From: Adiantum capillus-veneris
Lineage: Eukaryota; Streptophyta; Polypodiopsida; Polypodiales; Pteridaceae
Assembly: GCA_014529385.2 (NCBI GenBank)
Contig: CM043962.1
Span: forward strand, 92,456,180 to 92,520,179
Reading direction: 5' to 3'
Length of the DNA stretch: 64,000 nt
Every line of letters starts with the position of its first letter. The stretch's first letter is position 1. This document shows, one piece after another, positions 34,501 to 41,571 of this stretch. The translations under genes and the position numbers were made by a program. The notes under the pieces are model-generated. The model was given only the letters and a program-made list of their open reading frames with translations. It had not been told where the DNA came from and made no database searches.

Positions 34501-37500
34501 CTTCTGCAGTGTTGTGGCTTGCATACATGGTCTTTGAGCGGGTAATGCTCTATGTATGCTTATGTGGTGAGCAGTAGATCTTGTGAGCAAGTGCAGAGGT
34601 TGGTTGTGGATGGCATGTATGGTCACCTGTGGTACTCTTTGTGAGCATTTGTTGGACACATGTTTGCAGAGCTTATGCATGTATGTTGAGTGTAGTTTGA
34701 TGCGCATTGATTGCTCATTGTATTGAGCTTGCAGGACAATGGTTATTTTGTGTTGATAGCCATTGTGCGTCGAAACTCTGGCGAAATTTTCCCAGGAGTT
34801 TTATGCGCATCATTTATGCGATCTAGGTAGAGATTGTGGGTTGCACTCAGCATTTGCGTGCGGTGTTCTCTGCAGGTGGGAGATTTGTGCGTGTGTATGC
34901 ATCGATACCGCACAGTGTGGGCTTGGTGATTAGCTCACGGTTTGATAGGCGTACAGTTATCTTGGCACACTCACAGGAGTGAATATTGTGATGTATGCTT
35001 GTGTGGCTACGAGCTAGGTAGCCAGATTCGAGCAGTAATGGCTTGAGTTTTTTCAGCAGGTTTCAGCTACAGGTTTACAAGTTACAAGCAGGTTTGAGGG
35101 CTTATTTGGGTGCTGAATTTTCAGCCATTGTTTCCTCTTTGCAAGTGTCCATGTATGGCTCAGTTGTAGGCTGATCTGGGACACGTTTGTGACTTGTTTA
35201 TGCAGCTGTTTAAGAGCTGAATTTTGGGGCTGATTTGCAGCCATATTTTACAGCCATACAGGAGCTTGGTTTACTCTACAGGAGCCTCGTACACTTGGCA
35301 TTTGGGATTTGCATCATTGCCATTTGTGGAGCACAGTGTGGTTACACTACTGCAAGAGATTTTATACGTGGATTCGCATGAGCATTGTAGGTGCTGGTGA
35401 GCTCTTTTTTTGAGAGCATTTTCTCGTTGCAGGTTGCTTCTTTTGGATTAGTTGAGTGCATTTCATTGCTACCGTACCTAGAGTAGAGTTACAGCTCTTG
35501 GTTATTTTTGACATTCACTTATAGAAGTCAATATGTGTGAGACTTTCGAGTCTAGGACAATGACTCATGAGAGACGGCGTTCTCGTTCGTGTCGACACTT
35601 GAGATGTTGGCATTGTGGTCACACAGGGCACATAAGACGGCGATGCTTTCGTCGTATGAGACAGCACAGGAGACAGGCTAGTCTCAAGGATGCAGTAGAT
35701 GCTATAGGCTCCGTTGACTTGACAGTTGAGGATCAGATACAGTGTCTGAGTACCCTAGTGATAGTGAGGTCACATTTGCTTCCTGTATTACTCCTAATTT
35801 TTTGACGTCTGAGGATAGTGCACTTCTTTTTGCAGTGGGTGCTAGACAGGAATGCTACTTTTCATGTCTCTCTGTATCGTGACTGGTTCAGTAGCTATTC
35901 TAGCAGAGTGCATGGTACTGTGCGATTGGCAGATGGGTCACTGCATGAGATTGCTGGTTCAGGAGATGTGAGACTGTCATTACCGAGCGGTGCATCGTAC
36001 ATACTCAGAGATGTGCGTCATGTGCCAGATTTGACGATGAGTTTGATCTCCGTTGGTCACCTCACGGATAGTGGATGTCGGGTATCACTGCTTGAGCGAT
36101 CTTTTGCGTTGCATTTGGGTTCGCTAGTGATTGTGAGAGGTGCTAGAGTTGGCACATGGTACCCATTGCACGTAGTACTGGTGCGAAATGGTCGAGTCTC
36201 AATCTTGTTACAGCCATGCAGAGAGCGCGAGACCCGGACAGTCTCTTTTGCTCATGGGTTGCAGGGTGCTTTGCATGGAGTGCAGAGTAGTGAGTTCGTT
36301 GTGCACACAGTTGGGGCACGACTTGAGCAGTCACACAGAGAGGTGACAGAGTCAGACATGCATGCTTTGCTAGTGACTGAGCAAAGCAGAGAGTCAGTTG
36401 TGCAAGATACTTCTATGCAGGATAGACAGGTAGAGCGGTCTTGCTCTAGTGAGTCCCGACAGGAGGACGTTGTGCAAGAGTCTATGCATACGGAGTTAGA
36501 GAATGAGAGCTCTAGTGAGTCGCAACAGATTGAGTGGTCATGTTTGCAGTGGATGATTGCAGAGGAAGCTCAGATGTCAGCGATTATGCAGTCATTCCTT
36601 TCTATGCTCGACAGTGAGCATGGGAATATAGTTGTGCAAGATATGTCTTCCAGCAGACACCTAGAGCAGCTGGTTTGCTCTGAGGTTGCACGACAGGTTG
36701 ATGCGTCTTTTGCGGACAGTCAGGAGATGAATGTGGCTGACACGCCTTGTCAGTCAGAGATGCCTATTGCCAGAGATATATATGTTGATGCATGCTCCGT
36801 AGAGCTAGCAGGGCCCACTAGCATTGCATCGGCATTCGGTGGTCTCATGTATGAGATGTTGATCTTGAGACCGGATATCGCAGCTGCAGTGGGAGCATTT
36901 GTAGTTGGGGTTGTCAGTCGTTTGTTGACTGATGATGGCATAGTGCACGAGGAAGATATGCAGGTATTGCGTACATACTTGCAGTACGTGTGCGGTACGT
37001 CTAGTGGTGTATGGACTTACAAGGGAGCAGGACAGCTGGATGCACACGATCACAGCCAGCCAATGGGCATCGGTTGAGAGCGATTTTCTCTCGCCTTTTG
37101 TAGTCTTTAGACTAGGTTCCCTTGCTTAAAGGCACATTCGCCTTTAAGTGGGAGGTTGTTGGGGTATAGGCGCCTATGCCTTGCCCGGCCGCCCAAAGTC
37201 TGGGCACCCACTGACTTGTATACCTTATACATAGCATAAGTGTATAGGGGGCTGCTCACTCTGATTGAGTCTCCCCACCCATACATCGTGTGTGTGTCTC
37301 CTTCTCTCTCTCTCTCTCTCTCCGTCTGTGGTGCTCCCCGATCCCCTTCAGATGTGCAAGCGTGCTGATGTGAGAAGGTTGAAGGAGCACCTAGGATGCA
37401 TCTACTCCATTTTGCAACAAACACAGCTCTCAAAGTAAGCAATCCAAAATTTAAAATTCTGACGGCATATTCATATTTCTTGTCAAAACAAATGAAGGCA

Positions 37501-38098
37501 GAGTATGCCGTTTGACAAGGATCTCAATGCAAAGTAGCAACAATTGCAAACACTGACAACTCAAATACTTTGTGGTCATGTTTCACATCTTTAACATTCA
37601 CCACATGCCCAAAGTGAATAAGACTAAGCCTCACATGAATCCCTTGAAGCATTGATCAAAATGTATATGTATGCAAAATGAATCCTTGAAGCATTGATCA
37701 AAATGTATATGTCTATGTATATGTATGCATCTCCATAGCCAGTGTCCATGCACTTTCCCATGCCAAGGTAAACACTTCAAAATTTTGAAGAACAACTTTT
37801 CTTACTTCCGAAACAGATGGAACTGCAATACGAGATCGCCCATAAAAATATCCAATACCACCAAGCATATTGCTTAATGCTGCCATACCAGCCTCCACAT
37901 ACCTATCATCAAATCCCTGTAAACACATGTATTAGCAAATAGGTTAGAACCAACTAATGACTCTTTTGCAGTAAAACAAACTCCAGGAGTATAAAAACCT
38001 TAACCATGATCCCACCTTTTCTTTTAAGCAAAATGTTTGTTCGAACTGCTTCTCAAATGAGGTTTCCCGTTCACCTAATTCGTTGTTCAAACTGAGAC
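22508..38098 (-). CDS. GCS1: Mannosyl-oligosaccharide glucosidase (glucosidase I, GH63), C-terminal 535 residues in 14 exons
   Basis: This ER-lumenal enzyme removes the terminal alpha-1,2-glucose from Glc3Man9GlcNAc2 on new N-glycoproteins. Exons, all GT-AG and phase-consistent, 5' to 3': 38016-38098, 37806-37916, 26296-26420, 25386-25493, 25218-25291, 24910-25032, 24279-24346, 23851-24150, 23715-23771, 23497-23649, 23318-23409, 22878-22987, 22724-22787, 22508-22646 (stop TGA 22508-22510). Family blocks: [71 protein letters not shown] and GYLWEQYD; by analogy with yeast Cwh41 the WDEGFH and WEQYD segments hold the catalytic acid and base. The first visible exon needs one base from an upstream exon. 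About 300 N-terminal residues, with the membrane anchor, are not in the window. In exon 23851-24150, 15-20 extra residues around [13 protein letters not shown] could be a retained short intron. Confidence 0.93.
24423..24442. repeat. Poly-C run of 20 in a GCS1 intron
   Basis: Twenty consecutive C, followed by an A-rich run, in the intron between exons 24279-24346 and 24910-25032. It is prone to length error in sequencing; the opposite strand is poly-G. Confidence 0.95.
26716..26905 (+). repeat. 5' LTR of the copia-type element, 190 bp
   Basis: TGTTGGGG...CTTCA with a CT microsatellite near its 3' end (26859-26878). A TATA-like TTATACATAG is at about 26787. Confidence 0.93.
26907..26919 (+). 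promoter_or_regulatory. Primer-binding site, iMet type with one mismatch
   Basis: TTGGTATTAGAGC lies one or two bases after the LTR end; it differs from the initiator-tRNA complement TGGTATCAGAGC by a single C-to-T change. Confidence 0.85.
27163..27740 (+). repeat. 5' LTR of the nested Ty3-like element, 578 bp
   Basis: Begins TGTAGCAGGGCTACAGTG and ends ATCTGCGCTACA. Nearly identical to the split copy 31987-32028 plus 33499-34027. It contains a duplicated ACAGTTGG motif that accounts for most of the length difference. Confidence 0.92.
28087..29056 (+). pseudogene. Ty3-type Gag with one frameshift
   Basis: An ATG at 28087 opens 242 codons. After a low-complexity Ser/Thr/Pro start, residues 82-225 form a Retrotrans_gag-like capsid segment ([10 protein letters not shown]-like start, [30 protein letters not shown]). 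A single-base frameshift near 28790 moves the frame to one continuing with [15 protein letters not shown] and a coiled-coil tail ([16 protein letters not shown]) that ends at TAA 29054-29056, 4 bp before the next ORF. Gag forms the particle in which the element RNA is copied. Confidence 0.85.
29061..31433 (+). CDS. Zinc-knuckle and aspartic-protease protein with proline-rich tail, 790 aa
   Basis: The ATG at 29061 is the only sensible start. Residues 4-35 hold two linked knuckles ([14 protein letters not shown] and [14 protein letters not shown]); residues about 133-170 hold [14 protein letters not shown] and [15 protein letters not shown]. Protease lies at about residues 365-480: [16 protein letters not shown] (D-G-G where D-S/T-G is usual) and [14 protein letters not shown] (flap-end ILGRPW type). 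It would process Gag. After about residue 640 the frame crosses a hydrophobic stretch ([17 protein letters not shown]) and a proline-rich run encoded by the C-rich tandem array, which is probably accidental coding. There is no RT. Confidence 0.8.
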   Translation: MVWCSSCRSPGHPPQDCPLRSYCHFCEKSGHEDKDCYYIKGLHKIQQSLGPTLQQGLAPASNMVSHYGHPNYMPPLLYTLAVQGMSSTFPTQSFYNANATSTPQSFYTSASNSMQQPPHPPFHPSNWPILCYRCGEYGHYQSKCPLPEESPPCRHCLDSKDHYSKDCPTQRASTSSGSTQNQQDFTFPKINLITVNTVPQPSPATHVVKPLQVEEPASVLTRAQRAALGLSLPTGPPHQFPLPQSGLPDPKDESFKIAQSKPTSLLSDIDGAFLEAVAHLEQIKDPKGAQFEGAKPIAEAILKNTFQQVSLYDMLRLDATLRSDTLSVIQSLYPGAGPSGGHLPVQPSESYLISYPTAPLTDYKSPRLTVSILEHQLSDVIVDGGSRINLMSEFTIMALGLQPTRPAPFTVTLADQRTVYPVGIVDKVALKVQDFTFNLDFVVVNLPQVEGGYPLLIGRPWLRHTKALHDWGNNAMWIHTPRSPMQPILLGGMDPVVQQISLSMETNPEQEQPTTPEGSDEDLLEWLEATKSMPCYGVSIHSLPRDTPSSIVSTITNPNEPPEPAQRLKAIEVTLDAPSGEVFEFGEPMEENRSGKKSPRQKFTQHQKSAPLVSASPRTKLPLQSSSCLMNSILFIVVLLMVAALCSISSFNQGTMDFIYCPTHPLSYPRPYPPPLLPSPLPTPFTLTPTPPHSRPYPPPSSSPLPSPSPPLPLPLPTLALPTPLLHPRPYPPPSYSPLPPLAPTPHTHSPLPSPPPPPRPYPPPPFHSPPIYASPPLSASTCFPPHSAS
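31050..31375. repeat. C-rich minisatellite
   Basis: Irregular tandem repeats built from CCCCTACCCACCCCC and TCACCCTCGCCC words. The opposite strand is rich in closely spaced GGG runs, a strong G-quadruplex pattern. Read as protein it gives Pro/Leu/Ser repeats. Confidence 0.92.
31593..31913 (+). CDS. Unrecognised 106-codon open frame before the 3' LTR
   Basis: The open frame has a globular-protein look ([52 protein letters not shown]) unlike the simple sequence around it, and it lies between the protease region and the 3' LTR. I recognise no retroelement domain in it. It may be a captured host exon or the end of a lost pol gene. The start codon is uncertain. Confidence 0.4.
   Translation: MLLGLMVIPPFEKSVVAKSVARFIYNCKHRPGHFPITMVRADKDAWNQTELISLLESIIFCQLGFLDYAIILSPAYSKLKTFASSAVCLNSTFGPRTYFNKDVQIQ
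31987..34027 (+). repeat. 3' LTR of the nested Ty3-like element, split by a solo LTR
   Basis: The first part is 31987-32028 and the second resumes after the duplicated CAGAC at 33499. Ends are TGTAG and GCTACA as in the 5' copy. Confidence 0.9.
32029..33493 (+). repeat. Solo LTR, 1465 bp, superfamily A
   Basis: Begins TGTCACCAGCGTGTGACTAC and ends GGCCGGTTTCA, flanked by the target duplication CAGAC (32024-32028 and 33494-33498). It carries the superfamily poly(A) block (AATAAA at 33284). No internal region is present, so the parent element was removed by LTR-LTR recombination. It is the innermost and therefore latest insertion of the three in this nest. Confidence 0.93.
34033..35532 (+). 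other. Long leader of the copia-type element, no coding frame
   Basis: About 1.5 kb, T- and G-rich with repeated CAG/GCAGGTTT words, between the nested element and the first ORF. Together with 26920-27157 it forms the 5' leader of the element. No gene or known domain was seen. Confidence 0.5.
35533..37077 (+). CDS. Remnant copia polyprotein: zinc knuckle, protease-like, Ser/Glu-rich, RT/RNase H boundary (one in-frame stop)
   Basis: From the ATG at 35533 a single frame runs to 37077 with only one stop (TGA 35803-35805). Residues 25-40 are [14 protein letters not shown] (CCHC). After the stop comes a protease-like block, [18 protein letters not shown], where the catalytic D-S-G-A reads D-R-N-A, then [19 protein letters not shown] 190-residue Ser/Gln/Glu-rich stretch follows. 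The end (about 36861-37060) reads [12 protein letters not shown] and [20 protein letters not shown], the RT/RNase H boundary of copia. Integrase and RT core are absent. With the protease active site altered, activity is unlikely; a structural role is possible. Confidence 0.72.
37146..37156 (+). promoter_or_regulatory. Polypurine tract
   Basis: AAGTGGGAGGT lies immediately before the 3' LTR, the standard copia plus-strand primer site. Confidence 0.88.
37157..37350 (+). repeat. 3' LTR of the copia-type element, 194 bp
   Basis: Same ends as the 5' LTR; four bases longer through CT-repeat length. Followed by the target duplication GATGT. Confidence 0.93.
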
Positions 38099-38827
38099 CT
38101 GCAAAAAGCCACAAATTGCAATCATTGAACAAGCTTATCTTCTTGAAATTCCATTCAAATCAGGGACCTCTGGCTTCTCTAAGCTAGCTGACAGAACATG
38201 TAAAAAGAAGTTTGTTTGCTTTATCTTGAGAAAAGCTGTTTCTGACCTAGCCAGTGAAATGCACAATAGTTACCGAATGCTAAAAGAAGTAATATAAGGA
38301 CTTTGGGTTGAAAAACAAGAAGGGCTTATACAACTCTCCTCATTTCCTGATTGGTGTATCAAAATTAGGAGAAAAAGAAACTCCTAAGATTTAGATTCAT
38401 GCAGAAAAAAGCTTAGAAGGTAGAAATAACCTTTATCAGGAGCTCTAAAATGTGAAAATCAATTCAAAGGCCAACTACTACGAGGGCTCCTATATCAGTC
38501 TAGAGACCTTGTTGTGATACCACCTTCCTGAAGAGGTGACAAAATCCCATGAACCGCCCAATGGTTCACTAGGCAAACTCAGTATCCTGCTGCTCTATAG
38601 CATACCTGCATTCTGCTCTCAAATTTTCTCAAGAGAGAAAAAACTGCCGATCTTGTTTTATCTATGGTACTAGTGCCCAGATGCCTTTGCTCATGCACAG
38701 ACCTGGTATGTGTGTTGTTGTTTGGAGCCTTTATTCATTAAATTGAGAAAGAAGAGACATAATAAATCAATCACCTTGTCTCTCTTTGATAGGTCATGCA
38801 TAGAAGGGTTTCACCAAAAAGTTAATA
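38099..38827. other. Upstream GCS1 intron sequence, no exon confirmed
   Basis: This continues the GCS1 gene upstream of its first visible exon. I found no further exon matching the family before repeat R1 begins at 38828, so this is read as intron. One open stretch on the minus strand (about 38600-38695) has splice-like ends but the wrong phase. Confidence 0.45.
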
Positions 38828-39125
38828 TGTCATAAAATCTAATATCTAACCAACCCAAATGATTTTCTCATATTAAACTGATCATCTAAAGTGGGAGAAT
38901 AAACGGGAACAAGGGTTAAAGTATAGACATGTGCTTCTGGATCTATCTCAACACGGGGCCAAGGTTAAAGGGGTCCAAATGAGAGATGATCTGTCAAAGA
39001 GCAAGGCTAGCTAATGGAGCTTAGAGACCTTAGGGTTAGCTTCATTAAAGACCTCCAATGGTTAAGTGTTAAAAGTCCTTTGACCTTAGGCAAGCTAGGG
39101 CTGTGCTTGAGGTGGGAACCCGGCC
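38828..39125 (-). repeat. Dispersed repeat R1, copy 2
   Basis: Reverse-complement match to 18455-18922 (shared AAGGTCAAAGGACTTTT and GATCAGTTTAATAT), without the tandem duplication and microsatellite. It directly precedes the 39143 LTR element. Confidence 0.85.
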
Positions 39126-39142
39126 AAGCTAGAGGTGCTTGC

Positions 39143-40846
39143 TGTCACGAGGACGTGGCAATTGCTAACCTTAGTTGTTGGTTTCTTTCCAATGATTTTT
39201 GTTTAATTTTTGAGACCCTCCTTTTGAAGTTGCAAATGGTCGGACATTGTATGGCCAATGTGAACGGTAGTATCACCCGCAGACGGGAAGTTGGTCGGCA
39301 GTGGAACTTGTAATGTAAAAGGATGTCTTGGCTCAGTTCAAGATCATGTAGGTCCCCCCGTCACACTTAGCAGTTGGTGGATACTAGGAAGTGAACTCAA
39401 TAAAAGCATAAAGTCAAGGTGGGATCACCAACAGAAAGTATCCAACAGTTGGGCCACATTGCACTTTTGGATGCGGTTCCAATGAGGATAGATGGTCAGA
39501 TGACAAGTGGGAGCCCAACGGAAACATCTCCTAAAAATTAGGGAACTACTATTTTGGGCCATGAAATTTGTTCGCATCATTACCTCCGGAATGACAAGGG
39601 GAACATTCTATTGCTCTGCTGCAAAGTCAACTAATGCACGAGTTGAAAGATTTTTAAGCAGGAAGCCCAATGCGGGAAAATTGCATGTATGAGTGCCAAG
39701 TGGCACTTTTTGGTCAATTTACCAAGTCTGGGAGAACAAAACTCGTAACTGACTCTTTGGGGCAATTTTGGAGGCTGTTAACTCTGATTTTCAACCATTT
39801 CTCTCCATTTTTGAGCTTCCCATACTTTACCTAGGTCCAAGGAGCTCATTTTCAGCATTGGAAGGCATCAGATGCGTGTTTACAGGGCTGTTTTGCTGCG
39901 TTTTCAGCAATATGCAGGTTTTGGCAGCCATGGAAATCTTCTCCTTTTTGAATCTATTTGTTCACAGATGCATTACAGGTCAAGCACAGAAGAGGGGGCG
40001 CTCGATTTATGCTGGGGGGATGCTTCATTGAGAACCTGTCATCACAGGTTAAGAGCTATGGTGTGCTTGCTTTTCTCTCTATGTACAGTGTGGTGCTAGG
40101 AGTGATGACCTGCACACTACACACTGCTCTCTCTCTCCCCTACGTGCAATTATGTGATGCCCCACAAGAGGGCTCTTCATTTGACTGATGTACAGCTGTG
40201 TGGTTTCATGCTTTTGTGCTGAGGCAAGAGCCTCCTTGAGCAGGAATAGGGGTAGCTAATTGCTACTCCAAAGCAGGCACCAGTGAGGGTCATAACCTCA
40301 CCGTACAGGTGCGTTCTCAGCCCTGTGTATGCGCTGTAAATTGACTGTTTTTCAGCCATACGGACGCCAAAACCATTGGGAATAGTGCCCCACTGGCAGA
40401 GGACAGTTAGGGGACTGTTTGGGGCTGAAAACAGGGCAAAGACCAGTAAATAGTGTGCTGAATTTACTGTTTTGGGCAGGAATTAGAGGGTTATGCCAGT
40501 GGAAGTGGGTTCCAACAGGGGAATTGGTTTCGCGCAAGTTTTGGGGCTCTTATGCTGCCAAAATTTGGCCAAATCACGTAGTATCTAGTGTGATACAGGT
40601 AAAGGATTCCTAGGACCTTACTTTGTAATTTTCCCTCTCAAAGAATAAAGAAATACCGAAAGGGGCGCCGATTTTGGGGCCTACAAGTTGTCGGCGTCTG
40701 CTCGGGGCATTCTAGCTTCCGAGCCGTGTGTGTATTCAAGTGTTAATTCCCGTCGCAGATTCTCTTTGCAAAGTGTTCTGTGTGTGTGTCTAAAGTAAAG
40801 AATTTCGGGTGAAAGCCAACGCCTACCGCCCCACGGGCCGGTTCCA
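39143..40846 (+). repeat. 5' LTR, 1704 bp
   Basis: Begins TGTCACGAGGACGTGGCAAT and ends GGGCCGGTTCCA; poly(A) block AATAAA at 40644. It aligns along its whole length with 41572-42681 plus 44162-44740. Confidence 0.93.
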
Positions 40847-40847
40847 A

Positions 40848-40864
40848 GGTTCCGTTGCCGGGAC
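40848..40864 (+). promoter_or_regulatory. Primer-binding site
   Basis: GGTTCCGTTGCCGGGAC follows the LTR; the minus-strand elements have the related TGGTTCCATC(C/G)(A/C)CGGGAT at the same place. It resembles the tRNA-Asp complement, but the first bases differ, so the tRNA is uncertain. Confidence 0.6.
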
Positions 40865-40943
40865 ATCAATCACTTTTTCCTCAAGAAGTGAGCCTCGGTT
40901 GTTTTGGGTAAAGATAGAGAGTACATGAACGCGGGAATACACT

Positions 40944-41042
40944 ATGGCCGACAAAGGGAAGGGCATTATGGAAGAGGGTTCCTCTTCGAAGGACAGAAAG
41001 GAAATTTTGCATGTACGCCCTGCTAAAAAGCGGTCAAATTAG
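40944..41042 (+). pseudogene. Gag start, 32 codons
   Basis: MADKGKGIMEEGSSSKDRKE begins like the Gag of the 58.7-64 kb element (MAEKRDQVPEEGSSSHG) and ends at a stop where internal sequence is lost. Confidence 0.75.
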
Positions 41043-41320
41043 GACTGATTTTCTGCTGCGTTTTTAGGGTTTGCAAGTATGAACCAAGATGAGATAGGGA
41101 GAGGTCTCACGGTGGTAGATTGGCCACTAGATCTCCTGCGGGAGTGATGTGGGTTTGCCAAGTGACACGCTACTTGCCGATTCTTTGAGGCGATTGCTTG
41201 GATTCTATGACGCATTGGTAAATCATCTTCAAATTTGAGCTTGCTTGGTCATGGGTGGTACTTCAGTGTTGTGGAATTATGCTCGTTTGCAGAGGCAAGA
41301 GCCTTTTGCACACGTAAAAA

Positions 41321-41437
41321 GTTAAGGGACAGGTTGCAAGATGCTATGTGGTGAAGTTCAAGAACTATCCACCTATTGATGCAAAGTGGATGGAAGAGCA
41401 TGAACTGTCAGAGTCACCAAATGAATGGTCTCATTAA
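41321..41437 (+). pseudogene. Integrase C-terminal end with chromodomain-like motif
   Basis: VKGQVARCYVVKFKNYPPID then AKWMEEHELSE matches the last part of integrase in the two minus-strand elements (51.5 and 60.6 kb). The YxVKFxNYP-AxWM pattern is the chromodomain-like tail of chromoviruses. Confidence 0.8.
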
Positions 41438-41571
41438 GCCATTTGTATCTATGTGTTACGACCTTTCTTGCTGATACATGCGATGATAAAAGAGTGCTAA
41501 CAACACAAGATCATCAGTGGTATGTATTTATGGTTGCAATCGAGGACGTTTGCAATTTCAAGAGGGGGGTA

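Larger units (their letters stand above)
26716..37350 (+). mobile_element. Non-autonomous Ty1/copia-type element in a GCS1 intron, host of a nested element
   Basis: Two short LTRs (26716-26905 and 37157-37350) begin TGTTGGGGTATAGG and end CCCCTTCA. The 5-bp duplication GATGT flanks the element (26711-26715 and 37351-37355). An iMet-type primer site follows the first LTR and a purine tract precedes the second. Without the nested insertion the element is about 3.8 kb and encodes only a zinc knuckle, a protease-like segment and an RT/RNase H boundary piece; integrase and RT core are missing, so it must have moved with enzymes from another copia element. By my hand count the LTRs differ at about five positions plus CT-repeat length. 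Confidence 0.93.
26421..37805 (-). other. GCS1 intron of 11,385 bp expanded by a nested transposon
   Basis: The donor GAA|GTAAG at 37805 and the acceptor CTGCAG at 26421 join exons ending VPSVSE and beginning GESSSQRFW, both phase 0. Removing the element (26716-37350) and one copy of its 5-bp target duplication leaves about 745 bp, similar to the neighbouring 802-bp intron (25494-26295). The element lies on the plus strand, antisense to GCS1. Confidence 0.93.

Noticed and set aside
38600-38700. Open minus-strand segment with splice-like ends (SVHEQRHLGTS...), possible upstream GCS1 exon
   Set aside because: Its reading phase does not join the next exon (which needs one leftover base), and the peptide does not match the expected GH63 region.
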